Shown here: positions 8,533 to 16,747 of the stretch, in pieces
Numbering within the stretch: position 1 is the stretch's first letter
How the letters are laid out: every line of letters begins with the position of its first letter
Source of the DNA: Dolichospermum sp. LEGE 00240
GTDB lineage: Bacteria; Cyanobacteriota; Cyanobacteriia; Cyanobacteriales; Nostocaceae
Reading direction: 5' to 3'
Length of the DNA: 55,172 nt
NCBI RefSeq assembly: GCF_015207875.1
Contig: NZ_JADEVZ010000030.1
Span: forward strand, 1 to 55,172
The notes under the pieces: model-generated
Told to the model about the DNA's origin: nothing
Databases searched by the model: none
What the model saw: only the letters and a program-made list of their open reading frames with translations
Translations under genes and position numbers: made by a program

Positions 8533-10034
8533 TTAATTACCTCTAGGAAATATTTTTATAAATTGTGTATCGTCTTTTAAAAATTCTAAAAATTGTCTTG
8601 TACTGTCAGAATCATCAGGAAAGATAGTTAATAACTCTACATATTGAGGGAGTCTTTCTAACTTGCCATCTTTGATAACATATCGGGGATACATTCTATG
8701 CCAAATCCTTCCTACTTTGCTAGGATTATCTTTGTTACCAATTCTTCCTGTTAAATCTGTTTTGTAAATTCTTTTACCAGTTGTATAGTTACCGTGAAAC
8801 CACTCAACAGCTTCACTTGTTTTACTGATTTTTGCCCATACTTGAACGTTATTAATATGCCATGTTTCTCCCCAAGGAGTATAATTATCGTTATTTAAGT
8901 TCAGTAAACTAGCGAAATTCTGTTGAATATCATGGAGAAATTTAGATATATGACCAATATCAGATTTTCCACAAGTCAAATATAAATCTTCTGATTCTTT
9001 CAAAAATTCCCAATGACAACCAATCATGGGTTTATCATTATCCTTAAAATATTGATTCCAGAATTTACGATGATCAACCCTACGCCAAGATTTACCAAAA
9101 CCTCCTAATAAAACGCTAAATTGAATAAGTTGAGTGACAAATTTTTTAAGTTTGACTTTCTCTTTGTCAGAGTTACCCAAATAAAAAATATCTAATCTTC
9201 CTTCTCTCAAGTCATAAGTAGACATGGAATGGGTTTTATGAGGTTTAGGTTTATATGTATGCTGACCTAAATCAATTTCTTCCGCAGTGAAACTAATACC
9301 TAGTTTTCCTACAAAAGTACCGTTGTCAATTCCTCCCCATAGTTTTTGAGTTTCTGTTTTTGCAGTTTTTGCATCTGTAATACCTCCCAATATTCTCAAA
9401 GTATGTCCCCGTAATACTGCTTTAAACATATTGGGGCGAAATTCGGGGGTAGTATTATTTAATAATTGAGAAGTTAATCCTTGTCCAGAAAGATAAACAG
9501 AAAATATCAATTTATCTCTACTGACAATTTCTTGAATTGTTCCATCATTTTCATGCTTACTAAATCTTCCATACCCTGCACTAACTCTAGAACCAATTCC
9601 TATTCCTAATGCTTTTTCCCAAATCTCCCAAATCTTTTCCCATTCTGATCGTCCTAAATTTTTTGTGCTGGAAATACCAAATAATAAGGTAGTTTCATAA
9701 AGAGATATTTGAGGATTAGCTGTAGTAGTACAATCTTCTTCAACTTGACGTGGTTGTTGAGAATGAACAATATCAACTAGGAGTTTTTGATTTCCCCAAG
9801 ACATATCTACAGGATATGCACCATGAAAACGTAAAATACCTGGTTTAGTTTTGGTTTGACCATTTTCTTTGATTTCCGTCCCACAATAATCAGCTTTTAA
9901 TTCATCTGGACAAGCTCTCAAAAATGCTCCTTTCATACTAGAACCAGGATAAAAAGGAAATCCTTTAGCACCAATAACAGGTCTAATAAAACCTTCATCC
10001 TGTCCACTGTTAGTTACTAAACGCCAGTTTATTG
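8533..10034 (-). pseudogene. 5'-truncated RAMP gene (Cmr6-like) of a type III-B system
   Basis: RAMP proteins build the crRNA-bound backbone of Cmr complexes. The first usable ATG is at 9936 (467 aa), but the same frame stays open for about 33 codons further upstream and reads typical RAMP sequence (IRPVIGAKGFPFYPGSS, then MKGAF) up to the edge of an inverted-repeat element at 10035. The real N-terminus is therefore missing. Two RAMP-like segments are visible: one with the Gly-rich loop GIGSRVSAGYGRF (about residues 115-127 from the 9936 ATG), another around FRPNMFKAVLRGHTLRILGG. The gene is 2 bases from the CARF-HEPN gene. A shortened protein from 9936 may still be made, but it would lack the first strand of the fold. 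Cmr6 is my best family guess; another RAMP family is possible. Confidence 0.72.
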
Positions 10035-10274
10035 GTAACCGTTCACGGGGGGTACAAAAAACGCTCTATATGAGATTCCACGAAAACAGCATGAAAAACG
10101 TTATAGATTTGATTTTTTTAGGTCATTTGAAATTCGCAAAATCTCTATATCGGTTTGCAAATCGTTTTCCAGCCAATTTAAGAACCATTCGTTAATATGT
10201 CAATTTGCCTGAAAAACCCAACAGACAAAGCTTTCAGGTTTTTTAATAAATTCTCACCCCCTGTGAACGGTTAC
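10035..10274. mobile_element. Non-coding inverted-repeat element (MITE-like) at Cmr deletion junction
   Basis: The ends form an 18-base inverted repeat with one mismatch: GTAACCGTTCACGGGGGG at 10035-10052 and its complement at 10257-10274. The 240-base interior has no usable frame. The flanks belong to two different cmr genes and show no obvious target duplication, which fits a deletion between or next to element copies rather than a simple insertion. Confidence 0.8.
10208..10244 (+). terminator. Terminator-like hairpin inside the element
   Basis: CCTGAAA at 10208-10214 pairs with TTTCAGG at 10232-10238 and is followed by six T. It reads as a rho-independent terminator on the plus strand, inside the miniature element. 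Confidence 0.5.
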
Positions 10275-10831
10275 TCTTCATCACCATAATCTAAAGTTTT
10301 AGGATTACGATATTCAGAACCCAAACCAGGAAAAGCAATACCATCTGTACCTGTTAAGCTAGAACTCTCACCAATCCAATTAACAGCACTCCAACCACGG
10401 GATAATTTATTAGTTTCTAGATCCTCCATTGCTGCTTCAATACAGCAACCAGTTCCGTGAAATATTTCCCAAGTATGACCACCCCAAAGCGTCCACTCAC
10501 GTTCCCAGTGATATTCAAATTCAGGTGGAGGTAATTTTTCCTCTATCCAAGTTCGACAAACTTTTAACATCTCTTTCCATGCAGAAAGTAATATTTTTTC
10601 TGCATCTTTTTTGCTCATTTCTCCTTTAATCAGAATGCGGTTAGGCATCCCTTTTTGTAAATTAGGTATTGCTGGAGAAATTACTGTTAATCCGTTGTTC
10701 TCAACAGACAAAACTAGCTGCTGACTCAAATAAGAGAGAATCAGAGATGCACCATATAAGTCTCTAAGTTTACGCGATTTCTCGATAAACCCTTGAACTG
10801 GGGCAAAAGTAACAGCCGTGTATTTATTCAT
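10271..10831 (-). pseudogene. cmr2: N-terminal fragment of cmr2/cas10 (type III-B)
   Basis: The 186 codons match the start of cyanobacterial Cas10/Cmr2 (KYTAVTFAPVQGFIEKSRKLRDLYG, with FHGTGCC and SRGWSAVNWIG later). Full Cmr2 is usually several times longer and carries the palm domain with the GGDD motif that makes cyclic oligoadenylate. Here the frame stops at a TAA that belongs to the end of the inverted-repeat element (10271-10273), right after 'LDYGDEE'. The palm/cyclase part is gone, so neither cyclase nor target-activated nuclease is expected. The start has a good ribosome site (AAGGAG about 10 bases upstream). It was presumably the first gene of a Cmr operon; cmr1, 3, 4 and 5 are absent from this window. 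Confidence 0.85.
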
Positions 10832-11222
10832 GTAGCTGTATCTCCTTTATACGCTTGATTTTAAGCATACACGCTTTTTATTTAACTTTTTAACCATGAA
10901 AATACTTTGTAACAATTACTTGCTATCTCACTGTAGATTTCGTGTTAATCGCTAAATTAAAGAGTCAGGAATGCTGATTTATTTACAAAGTCAACAATAT
11001 ATTAAGAAAATTGTCTATATTTGTGACTATGTAAAGGTGAGCAGATTTACGTTGTGTTTTTATCTTAGCAGCAAAAAACTGGATGTAACCCTCTATTCAT
11101 GCGAATGACGAAATTTACTAGGACAATATGGTAATAAATTCGTGATTCGCTTGAAAACGCTAGACTTTGAGGTTTGTTAAATGCAGACAATATAAAATAA
11201 GTTTTATTGAGGATCGAAGAAA
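10832..11222. promoter_or_regulatory. Divergent promoter region, cmr2 remnant / kinase-WYL gene
   Basis: This 391-base spacer between divergent genes has no coding frame of note. It contains the imperfect inverted repeat TACGCTT...AAGCATA at 10850-10869, just upstream of the cmr2 ribosome site. It also contains a pair of inverted copies of the island motif (11098-11117 and 11135-11153) upstream of the kinase-WYL gene. Confidence 0.6.
11098..11153. promoter_or_regulatory. Island motif, inverted pair upstream of kinase-WYL gene
   Basis: CATGCGAATGACGAAATTTA (11098-11117) faces TAAATTCGTGATTCGCTTGA (11135-11154 region). The right copy ends about 69 bases before the ATG at 11223. A copy of the same motif lies at almost the same distance upstream of csx18 (16657-16677), and another lies upstream of the gene at 14623. 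It may be an operator or a small dispersed repeat. Confidence 0.6.
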
Positions 11223-13298
11223 ATGTCTACTCCTCCTATCTGTCACATCCTAATTGGTGTCCCTGGTAGCGGTAAGTCCACTTTCGCCACTGAATTAGCT
11301 AAGTTGGGGAATTATTGCATTGTTTCTACTGATGTTATTCGTCAAGAACTCTATGGGGATACCACTATTCAGGGTGATTGGATAGATATAGAAGCAGCAG
11401 TAATTTCTCAAATCACAGCAGCATTGGCTCAAAATAATGCTGTAGTCTATGATGCCACTAATGTCAAGCGTGCGTGGCGACTGGATTTATTAGAAAAGTT
11501 AAAATTAGCCATCGCTTCCCCGGTTTTATGGATGGGGTGGTACTTAAAAACCCCTTTGCTAACTTGTAAAGGATGGAATCAACAACGCACCCGTCAAGTT
11601 CCAGATGTGGTAATTGAGAGTATGCACCAATGGCTGCAAGATTTTCCACCAATGGCCGCTGAAGGGTTTGCAGCAGTTAAGGAAGTTGATGTCACGTCCC
11701 CAAAGTTCAACTTTCACCAAATCTCTACCCAAATTCAACAGCTTTCTCGTAGTCTCATTAACCGCAACAACCGTAATAGTCAAATTACTTTTCATGCTTA
11801 CAGTAAATTGCTGGATTTTGAGCGATTGATGTATCTAATTTCCTTGATCATTAACTATCCGGGAATTGGTAATCTACAAGCAAATCACCCCAGTTTATTA
11901 GCCAGCATTTTGGGTAAAGTCCCTGAGTTTACAAGTTCCTTGGCAGAAATCACCGCTTGTATCAGCCGATTGTATGGCAATATCTATGGAGATCAAAGTG
12001 CGATCGCCTCTAATTTACTATGGTTGCAGCAAAATTCCCTCATTGGTGTTAATTCTATCTCTTCACCTTCCCATCTCCCTATCTCCCCTGGCGCTGTTTC
12101 TCTGACCGCTTCCGTTGCTGTGGTAACTCATCCCTACTCAGATTTACCAGCGTTTCAGAGATTATTGCAAACTATTAGGTTCATCTTACATCATCCGTTT
12201 TTATCCAATTCTGGACAAGGAAGTTTAAAAACTTTACTGTCCGCACTGCAAGAATATGAGATTATTGAGGGCAATACTTTAGATTCTGTCCGTAAAGATA
12301 TTGAAAAAGTCCTTAAACCATATAAAATATTACATAATTTTTCTATGCGAGACGGTTATTTTGCGGGAACGGCAATTTTATCAGCACTAGAATTAACTCA
12401 GGTGTTTCAAGTTCTCCAGTCTCAAGCACAAAGTCTCAATGACCCGATAGCACTGGAAATTTATGAAACCTTTGCTACTCGCATGGCACAAAGTCGCTTA
12501 GGGGTCAGTGATATTTATCCAGTACGGGCGATCGCTAATCGCAGTATGATTGACCCAGAGTATTTACCAGCAGAATCTCTAGCCAGAAATTTACAACCAG
12601 TGGAGGAAGCGATCGCTCAAGGACAACTGTTAGAATTAAATCGTTTTCCTGGTGGTGGTAAATTTACCCTAGATGAAGAAGGGTTCTTTTTGGCTTTTCC
12701 ATTACAAATTGTTTTTTCTAACACAGCTTGGTATTTGGGTTATGAATGTGTATCCGGTGAATATCACGGCTTATTTCGTTTTGAAAGACTAGATAGATTA
12801 TTTATTGGTAAACCTCAAACAAAAGTGCGTTCTCGACAAGAACAAGAAAGTTCCTTAAAAAAGTTACAAAAACTATCTCAAGCCAGTGTAGGAATTTTTT
12901 TAGGTTACAACCCCCAAGACCAACAGCAATTTCTGAGTATTAATAAAAAAGAACGTTCTCAAGTATGTGTCACCATTGAACTGTGGTTTAATGATGAACT
13001 TTTTAGATTTGTCGCCGAAGGAACTAAACGATTTCCTCCACAACAGATGAAAATGTCTCTACCAATCACAGGTAAGAGATTAACTTTGCCTAAATCTATT
13101 TTTTGTCTTGATAAAGCAGAAAATAAAACCTTTCCTCATCGGTTTCAAGTCATATTACCTCAGTGGTCTTTAGATGATGTGGAACTTTTGCGCTGGATTC
13201 TTGGTTTTAAAGGAGGAGTGAAGGTAATAAAACCCAAATCATTAGTTAATAAATTAAAACAAATCGGTGAAGACATTGTGAATGTTTATAGATATTAG
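11223..13298 (+). CDS. P-loop polynucleotide kinase-like / WYL-domain fusion protein
   Basis: This 691-aa protein begins with a P-loop kinase domain: Walker A GVPGSGKST (residues 12-20), 'STDVIRQELYGD', and 'VVYDATNVKRAWR' with the DATN motif typical of T4-PNK-like kinases (about 1-165). Residues 190-470 are not recognised. A WYL domain follows around Trp503 (AWYLGYE...FRFERLDRLFIG); WYL domains bind ligands, probably nucleic acid or nucleotides, and often regulate CRISPR or other defence genes. The usual N-terminal winged helix of WYL regulators is not obvious. It diverges from the Cmr remnant. The stop codon overlaps a partial REP palindrome (13298-13307). HIP1 sites near 12000, 12530 and 12609 suggest it is long resident. 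Sensor or regulator of the island is my inference. Confidence 0.82.
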   Translation: MSTPPICHILIGVPGSGKSTFATELAKLGNYCIVSTDVIRQELYGDTTIQGDWIDIEAAVISQITAALAQNNAVVYDATNVKRAWRLDLLEKLKLAIASPVLWMGWYLKTPLLTCKGWNQQRTRQVPDVVIESMHQWLQDFPPMAAEGFAAVKEVDVTSPKFNFHQISTQIQQLSRSLINRNNRNSQITFHAYSKLLDFERLMYLISLIINYPGIGNLQANHPSLLASILGKVPEFTSSLAEITACISRLYGNIYGDQSAIASNLLWLQQNSLIGVNSISSPSHLPISPGAVSLTASVAVVTHPYSDLPAFQRLLQTIRFILHHPFLSNSGQGSLKTLLSALQEYEIIEGNTLDSVRKDIEKVLKPYKILHNFSMRDGYFAGTAILSALELTQVFQVLQSQAQSLNDPIALEIYETFATRMAQSRLGVSDIYPVRAIANRSMIDPEYLPAESLARNLQPVEEAIAQGQLLELNRFPGGGKFTLDEEGFFLAFPLQIVFSNTAWYLGYECVSGEYHGLFRFERLDRLFIGKPQTKVRSRQEQESSLKKLQKLSQASVGIFLGYNPQDQQQFLSINKKERSQVCVTIELWFNDELFRFVAEGTKRFPPQQMKMSLPITGKRLTLPKSIFCLDKAENKTFPHRFQVILPQWSLDDVELLRWILGFKGGVKVIKPKSLVNKLKQIGEDIVNVYRY

Positions 13299-13311
13299 AT
13301 CCCCGACATTA

Positions 13312-13342
13312 GATCCCCGACTTCTTAAAGAAGTCGGGGATC
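13312..13342. repeat. REP palindrome copy 2 (left flank of RAYT gene)
   Basis: The same 31-base palindrome as at 6923. A partial copy (GATCCCCGAC) precedes it at 13298-13307, and 'GGGATCTGGGAACTC' fragments follow. It lies 74 bases before the RAYT gene. Confidence 0.92.
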
Positions 13343-13416
13343 TGGGAACTCAGGGATCTGGGAACTCGGATATCTGGTAAAATTTTATTAAATTTGAATA
13401 TCCCATATTTTTATTT

Positions 13417-13989
13417 ATGCCCCAAAGAAAAACTCCCTGGCAAAGTGGTAACTTTTATCATATTTATAATCGTGGTAACAATCGTCAAGATATTTTCTTT
13501 GAACGTGAGAATTATATTTATTTTCTCCGGTTACTAAAGGAACATCTTATTAAAAATGCAGTAGATATTGTTGCTTACTGTTTAATGCCTAATCATTATC
13601 ATTTATTGGTATATCTGAGAGATGAAACCCTATCTGATGCCATGAAATCTCTCTCTCTTGCTTACACAAAGGCAATTAATAAACGGTTTAACCGTTCGGG
13701 GGTATTATTTCAGGGACGGTTTCAAAGTATTCACATCCAAGAAACTGAATATCTTGTCAATCTTTCTCGCTATATTCACCTCAATCCAGTAAAAGGCGGA
13801 ATAGTAAACCATCCTGGAGAATGGGAATTTTCTAGTTATTTGGAATATGCAGGATTACGACCAGGAACACTTCCCAAAATAGAATATATCAAAACGCAAA
13901 TCGAGTCAGAATCAATTTATCAACAATTTTTGCTAGATCATAATTTACCTAATTCTACTGACTTCAAAAAACTACTACTCGATGATTGA
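13417..13989 (+). CDS. REP-associated tyrosine transposase (RAYT, Y1_Tnp)
   Basis: This 190-aa single-domain HUH/Y1 transposase belongs to the family that works on REP palindromes. The HUH motif is at 'MPNHYHLLVYL' (His-Tyr-His, about residues 58-68). Downstream come the family's 'GVLFQGRFQSIHIQ' and 'YLVNLSRYIHLNPVKGG' blocks, the latter carrying the candidate catalytic tyrosine, and 'WEFSSYLEY'. Length is normal and the frame is intact. It is flanked on both sides by copies of one palindrome (13312-13342 and 13998-14028), the arrangement expected for a RAYT with its cognate REP. RAYTs are usually single-copy and domesticated rather than freely mobile. Confidence 0.93.
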   Translation: MPQRKTPWQSGNFYHIYNRGNNRQDIFFERENYIYFLRLLKEHLIKNAVDIVAYCLMPNHYHLLVYLRDETLSDAMKSLSLAYTKAINKRFNRSGVLFQGRFQSIHIQETEYLVNLSRYIHLNPVKGGIVNHPGEWEFSSYLEYAGLRPGTLPKIEYIKTQIESESIYQQFLLDHNLPNSTDFKKLLLDD

Positions 13990-13997
13990 AAAGAAAA

Positions 13998-14028
13998 GAT
14001 CCCCGACTTCTTTAAGAAGTCGGGGATC
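13998..14028. repeat. REP palindrome copy 3 (right flank of RAYT gene)
   Basis: GATCCCCGACTTC with its complement, 8 bases after the RAYT stop codon; the centre is TTTAA. It is followed by degenerate GGGATCT repeats. It may also end the convergent transcripts on either side. Confidence 0.92.
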
Positions 14029-14067
14029 TGGGATCTGGGATCTAATTAAATGATTAATTTTAATATT

Positions 14068-14577
14068 CTATTTGCCTTCATTTGCGACACCTAAACCAAT
14101 TATACCCAAACAACATAAACCATAATAAATCTCTGGCTCATTACCACATTTACCATCTTTTTGATCTTGTCTAATAGATGCTTTTGTTGCTGTTGACACA
14201 CATTTACCAAAAGCTTTTCCTTTACTTGCTAACGCTGGTGTTGCTACACCAAAAGTAAAAAAAGCCGGAATAATTAAGTAAATAAATCCCCTGCGGTTCA
14301 ATAAATGGGAACTTCTCCGTTGTAGATTTGCTTGTTGTTTTTGTCCAGTTAATGTTTCCGCAGCTATTCCACAATCGGTAAAGCGTTGTTGAGAGAGATT
14401 AATAGCTTTTTTTAAATCCTGTTCTAAAAAAACACCCTTCACATATTCTGAACAAGATTCACCATTATGTAAAACCCGATGAGCGCAACAATACCCCTTA
14501 TAAGGTGAAAGATATCGTTGATATAAATTAATAGCAGTAACTAGAGAACTGCGGATAAATTTACTAAAAATCTGCAT
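14068..14577 (-). CDS. YidD-like protein with membrane tail
   Basis: The N-terminal 75 residues resemble YidD, the small factor linked to membrane-protein insertion: 'AINLYQRYLSPYKGYCC', then 'SCSEYVKGVFLEQDLKKAINLSQQRFTDCG' with the family's Cys and basic residues. YidD is normally 70-100 aa. Here about 95 residues follow, including a hydrophobic segment (FIYLIIPAFFTFGVATPALA) and a Cys-containing second one (YYGLCCLGIIGLGVA). I start at the ATG at 14577 because AGGAAG lies 9-14 bases upstream; the longer frame needs a TTG at 14610. The gene is 45 bases downstream of another small membrane-protein gene, so the two are probably cotranscribed. The role beside the CRISPR array is unknown. Confidence 0.7.
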   Translation of the reverse strand: MQIFSKFIRSSLVTAINLYQRYLSPYKGYCCAHRVLHNGESCSEYVKGVFLEQDLKKAINLSQQRFTDCGIAAETLTGQKQQANLQRRSSHLLNRRGFIYLIIPAFFTFGVATPALASKGKAFGKCVSTATKASIRQDQKDGKCGNEPEIYYGLCCLGIIGLGVANEGK

Positions 14578-14622
14578 AGTTGACTTCCTGAAATTTCCAA
14601 AAATTGACAATTAAAAACTACA

Positions 14623-14997
14623 TTATTTACTTAATTCTTCAACCTGCTTTTTCGCACGAGAAATAGCCAAAGCATTATCAATAGGAGCAATAATTGTCCC
14701 CGCAACTGATCCTATACCAAAAGCTCGTGCCATAGCTTCTTCACTATTACGAGAATTTCCAGCAACTACTACCCCTATTAAAGCCCCACCACACATAAGC
14801 CATAGAAATGCTTTCCACCGTCGGGTATAACAATATCCACCAATGGGAATGAGCAGAGAAAGGAAAACAGCAATCCCTATATTTAATCTAGAAAGGCGTG
14901 CTAAATTTTGTACTTTTTTACGTTCTTCTTCTTCCTTAATTGAATCAAGATATTGACGTAAAATTTCTTGATCTTGATCTTTATTTTGTTCTGACAT
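14623..14997 (-). CDS. Small membrane protein, unknown function
   Basis: I do not recognise this 124-aa protein. It has a charged N-terminal helix (about 1-42, rich in Glu/Lys/Gln, perhaps a short coiled coil), then two or three hydrophobic segments (NIGIAVFLSLLIPIGGYCY; AFLWLMCGGALIGVVVAG; FGIGSVAGTIIAPI), and a short basic tail. I chose the ATG at 14997, with GAGG 12-15 bases upstream, over a TTG at 15060. It sits between the distal end of the CRISPR array and the YidD-like gene, probably in one unit with the latter. The island motif lies 85 bases upstream. Confidence 0.65.
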   Translation of the reverse strand: MSEQNKDQDQEILRQYLDSIKEEEERKKVQNLARLSRLNIGIAVFLSLLIPIGGYCYTRRWKAFLWLMCGGALIGVVVAGNSRNSEEAMARAFGIGSVAGTIIAPIDNALAISRAKKQVEELSK

Positions 14998-15082
14998 TGT
15001 AGAATTTCCCTCACCAATCTGGTTATATTGTTGACATCTCGTGTAACAACATAATCTCAATTTTGTGATTATTCAATACTTC

Positions 15083-15103
15083 TTATGCGAATGAGGAAAT
15101 TTA
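15083..15103 (+). promoter_or_regulatory. Island motif upstream of small membrane-protein gene
   Basis: TATGCGAATGAGGAAATTTA differs at two positions from the copy at 11098. It ends up 85 bases upstream of the ATG at 14997, in the same relative orientation as the copies upstream of the kinase-WYL gene and csx18. Confidence 0.5.
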
Positions 15104-15121
15104 AAATATCCTAAACCCAAA

Positions 15122-15152
15122 GATCCCCGACTTCTTTAAGAAGTCGGGGATC
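15122..15152. repeat. REP palindrome copy 4
   Basis: The same 31-base palindrome, 10 bases from the truncated last CRISPR repeat. It could have been inserted at, or have damaged, the distal end of the array. Confidence 0.92.
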
Positions 15153-15162
15153 TCATATCTTG

Positions 15163-16454
15163 ACTTTCTATAAAAGAAGCGATTATTGCACAAATGCAAG
15201 CTGAACCAACAATAGAAATAGTTTCGATTAATTCCACTTCTTATAAAAGAAGCGATAAGCAACGGCATCGCCTACTGTATACCCGCCTATGCATCTAGGG
15301 GTTTCCATTAATTCCACTTCTTATAAAAGAAGCGATTCATGTCTCTGAATGCGAACCGTTTTCGTTCCTCTTCCGTTTCCATTAATTCCACTTCCTATAA
15401 AAGAAGCGATACATTGTGGTGTCACCACCAAGCTCTTTTACAGCTGAAGTTTCCATTAATTCCACTTCCTATAAAAGAAGCGATTTATTTGGTTATCCAT
15501 CCATGCTGAAGCTTCTACTTTGTTTCCATTAATTCCACTTCCTATAAAAGAAGCGATCTCAGAAAAATTCTAAAGCAATTGGGATTGAAACTGGTTTCCA
15601 TTAATTCCACTTCCTATAAAAGAAGCGATCTAGTTTTATTTAATTCCTGAGCTTGTTCATAAGGTAGTTTCCATTAATTCCACTTCCTATAAAAGAAGCG
15701 ATGTTTAGAAGGGTTATTTTTAGCAACTACGCAAGGTATAAAGTTTCCATTAATTCCACTTCCTATAAAAGAAGCGATAAGAGAAAAATAATTAAATTCC
15801 CTATCTCGCTGATATAGATGTTTCCATTAATTCCACTTCCTATAAAAGAAGCGATTCTATGAAAATGTACTTGCAAGATGATTAATCCTTTGTTTCCATT
15901 AATTCCACTTCCTATAAAAGAAGCGATTCCGGTTATTCAAGCTCCAGAACCACAGCACTCACAAATGTTTCCATTAATTCCACTTCCTATAAAAGAAGCG
16001 ATTAAAGAATGGGGAAATAGAGGCATTAAGTTATGCCTTGCCAGATGAGTTTCCATTAATTCCACTTCCTATAAAAGAAGCGATAGAATCATGACTAACT
16101 ATAATAAGTTGACAGTTAAGTTTCCATTAATTCCACTTCCTATAAAAGAAGCGATGTGTCGCTAATCCTTGTGGACTAAGCCCGTAACTTTGTTTCCATT
16201 AATTCCACTTCCTATAAAAGAAGCGATTTTCATTAGTTCCCAGTATGGGTAAGCTCTTCGACATATTGCTGTTTCCATTAATTCCACTTCCTATAAAAGA
16301 AGCGATCTTTAACAATTGCATCAAAACTCTTGCCATGAATAGTTTCCATTAATTCCACTTCCTATAAAAGAAGCGATTGAAGGTACAGGTGAATTTATTG
16401 TTGATATTAACTTAACTAGTTTCCATTAATTCCACTTCCTATAAAAGAAGCGAT
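15163..16454 (-). CRISPR. CRISPR array, 17 full 36-nt repeats plus one truncated
   Basis: Full repeats start at 15221, 15301, 15375, 15449, 15522, 15594, 15667, 15743, 15820, 15892, 15967, 16049, 16120, 16192, 16271, 16342 and 16419. The plus-strand repeat begins GTTTCCATTAATTCCAC and ends AAAAGAAGCGAT. Spacers run from 35 to 46 bases, the loose spacing typical of type III. The repeats at 15221 (two changes) and 15301 (one change) are degenerate and the one at 15163-15183 is truncated, so the old end is on the left. csx18-cas1-cas2 lie on the right. Read on the minus strand the repeat ends in ATGGAAAC, the usual type III 5' crRNA tag. The leader and promoter should therefore lie in 16455-16747, with leftward transcription. 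No cas6 is present in the window. Confidence 0.97.
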
Positions 16455-16747
16455 ACCCGTAATTATAAACCCATACAGAGCCTAATGTCCAGATGCCATT
16501 TGCGACGGGGTATCAATTGAGGGCTGCTTTTAGAAAATAAACAGGCAATCAAAACCCCTGAAACCCTTATACAGAAAGACATCGGCCGGGTAAACGGAAA
16601 CATCAGCATTTCCGCCATTGACCTGACCCCGCCGCCAATAAATCATCACCAATAAATAAATTCGTCATTCGCATGAAATCACTTGTATAAATTTTCTGTG
16701 TGATTTAACTTAAAAAAGTACAATTAATACCGAATCCCAACTAAACC
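16455..16747 (-). promoter_or_regulatory. Probable CRISPR leader and csx18 promoter region
   Basis: This 293-base spacer lies between the newest repeat and csx18. It holds a small hairpin (CGGAAA-N8-TTTCCG, about 16596-16615) and the island motif at 16657-16677. The array should be transcribed leftward and csx18-cas1-cas2 rightward from here. A TACAAT box near 16719 is a possible -10 element for csx18. Confidence 0.6.
16657..16677 (-). promoter_or_regulatory. Island motif upstream of csx18-cas1-cas2
   Basis: TAAATTCGTCATTCGCATGA starts at 16657; the motif ends 70 bases before the csx18 ATG. The equivalent distance to the kinase-WYL ATG is 69 bases. Confidence 0.6.

Noticed and set aside
8533-9936. 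Full-length RAMP gene starting at the ATG at 9936
   Set aside because: Recognisable RAMP sequence (PFYPGSS) lies in the same frame upstream of that ATG, so the gene is truncated.
10271-10831. A complete small CRISPR protein of 186 aa
   Set aside because: The sequence matches only the start of Cmr2, and its stop codon comes from the inverted-repeat element, so it is a fragment.
15122-15183. REP palindrome as an extra CRISPR repeat
   Set aside because: It shares CTTCTT/AAGAAG-like words with the CRISPR repeat but is a perfect palindrome found at four other places outside the array.
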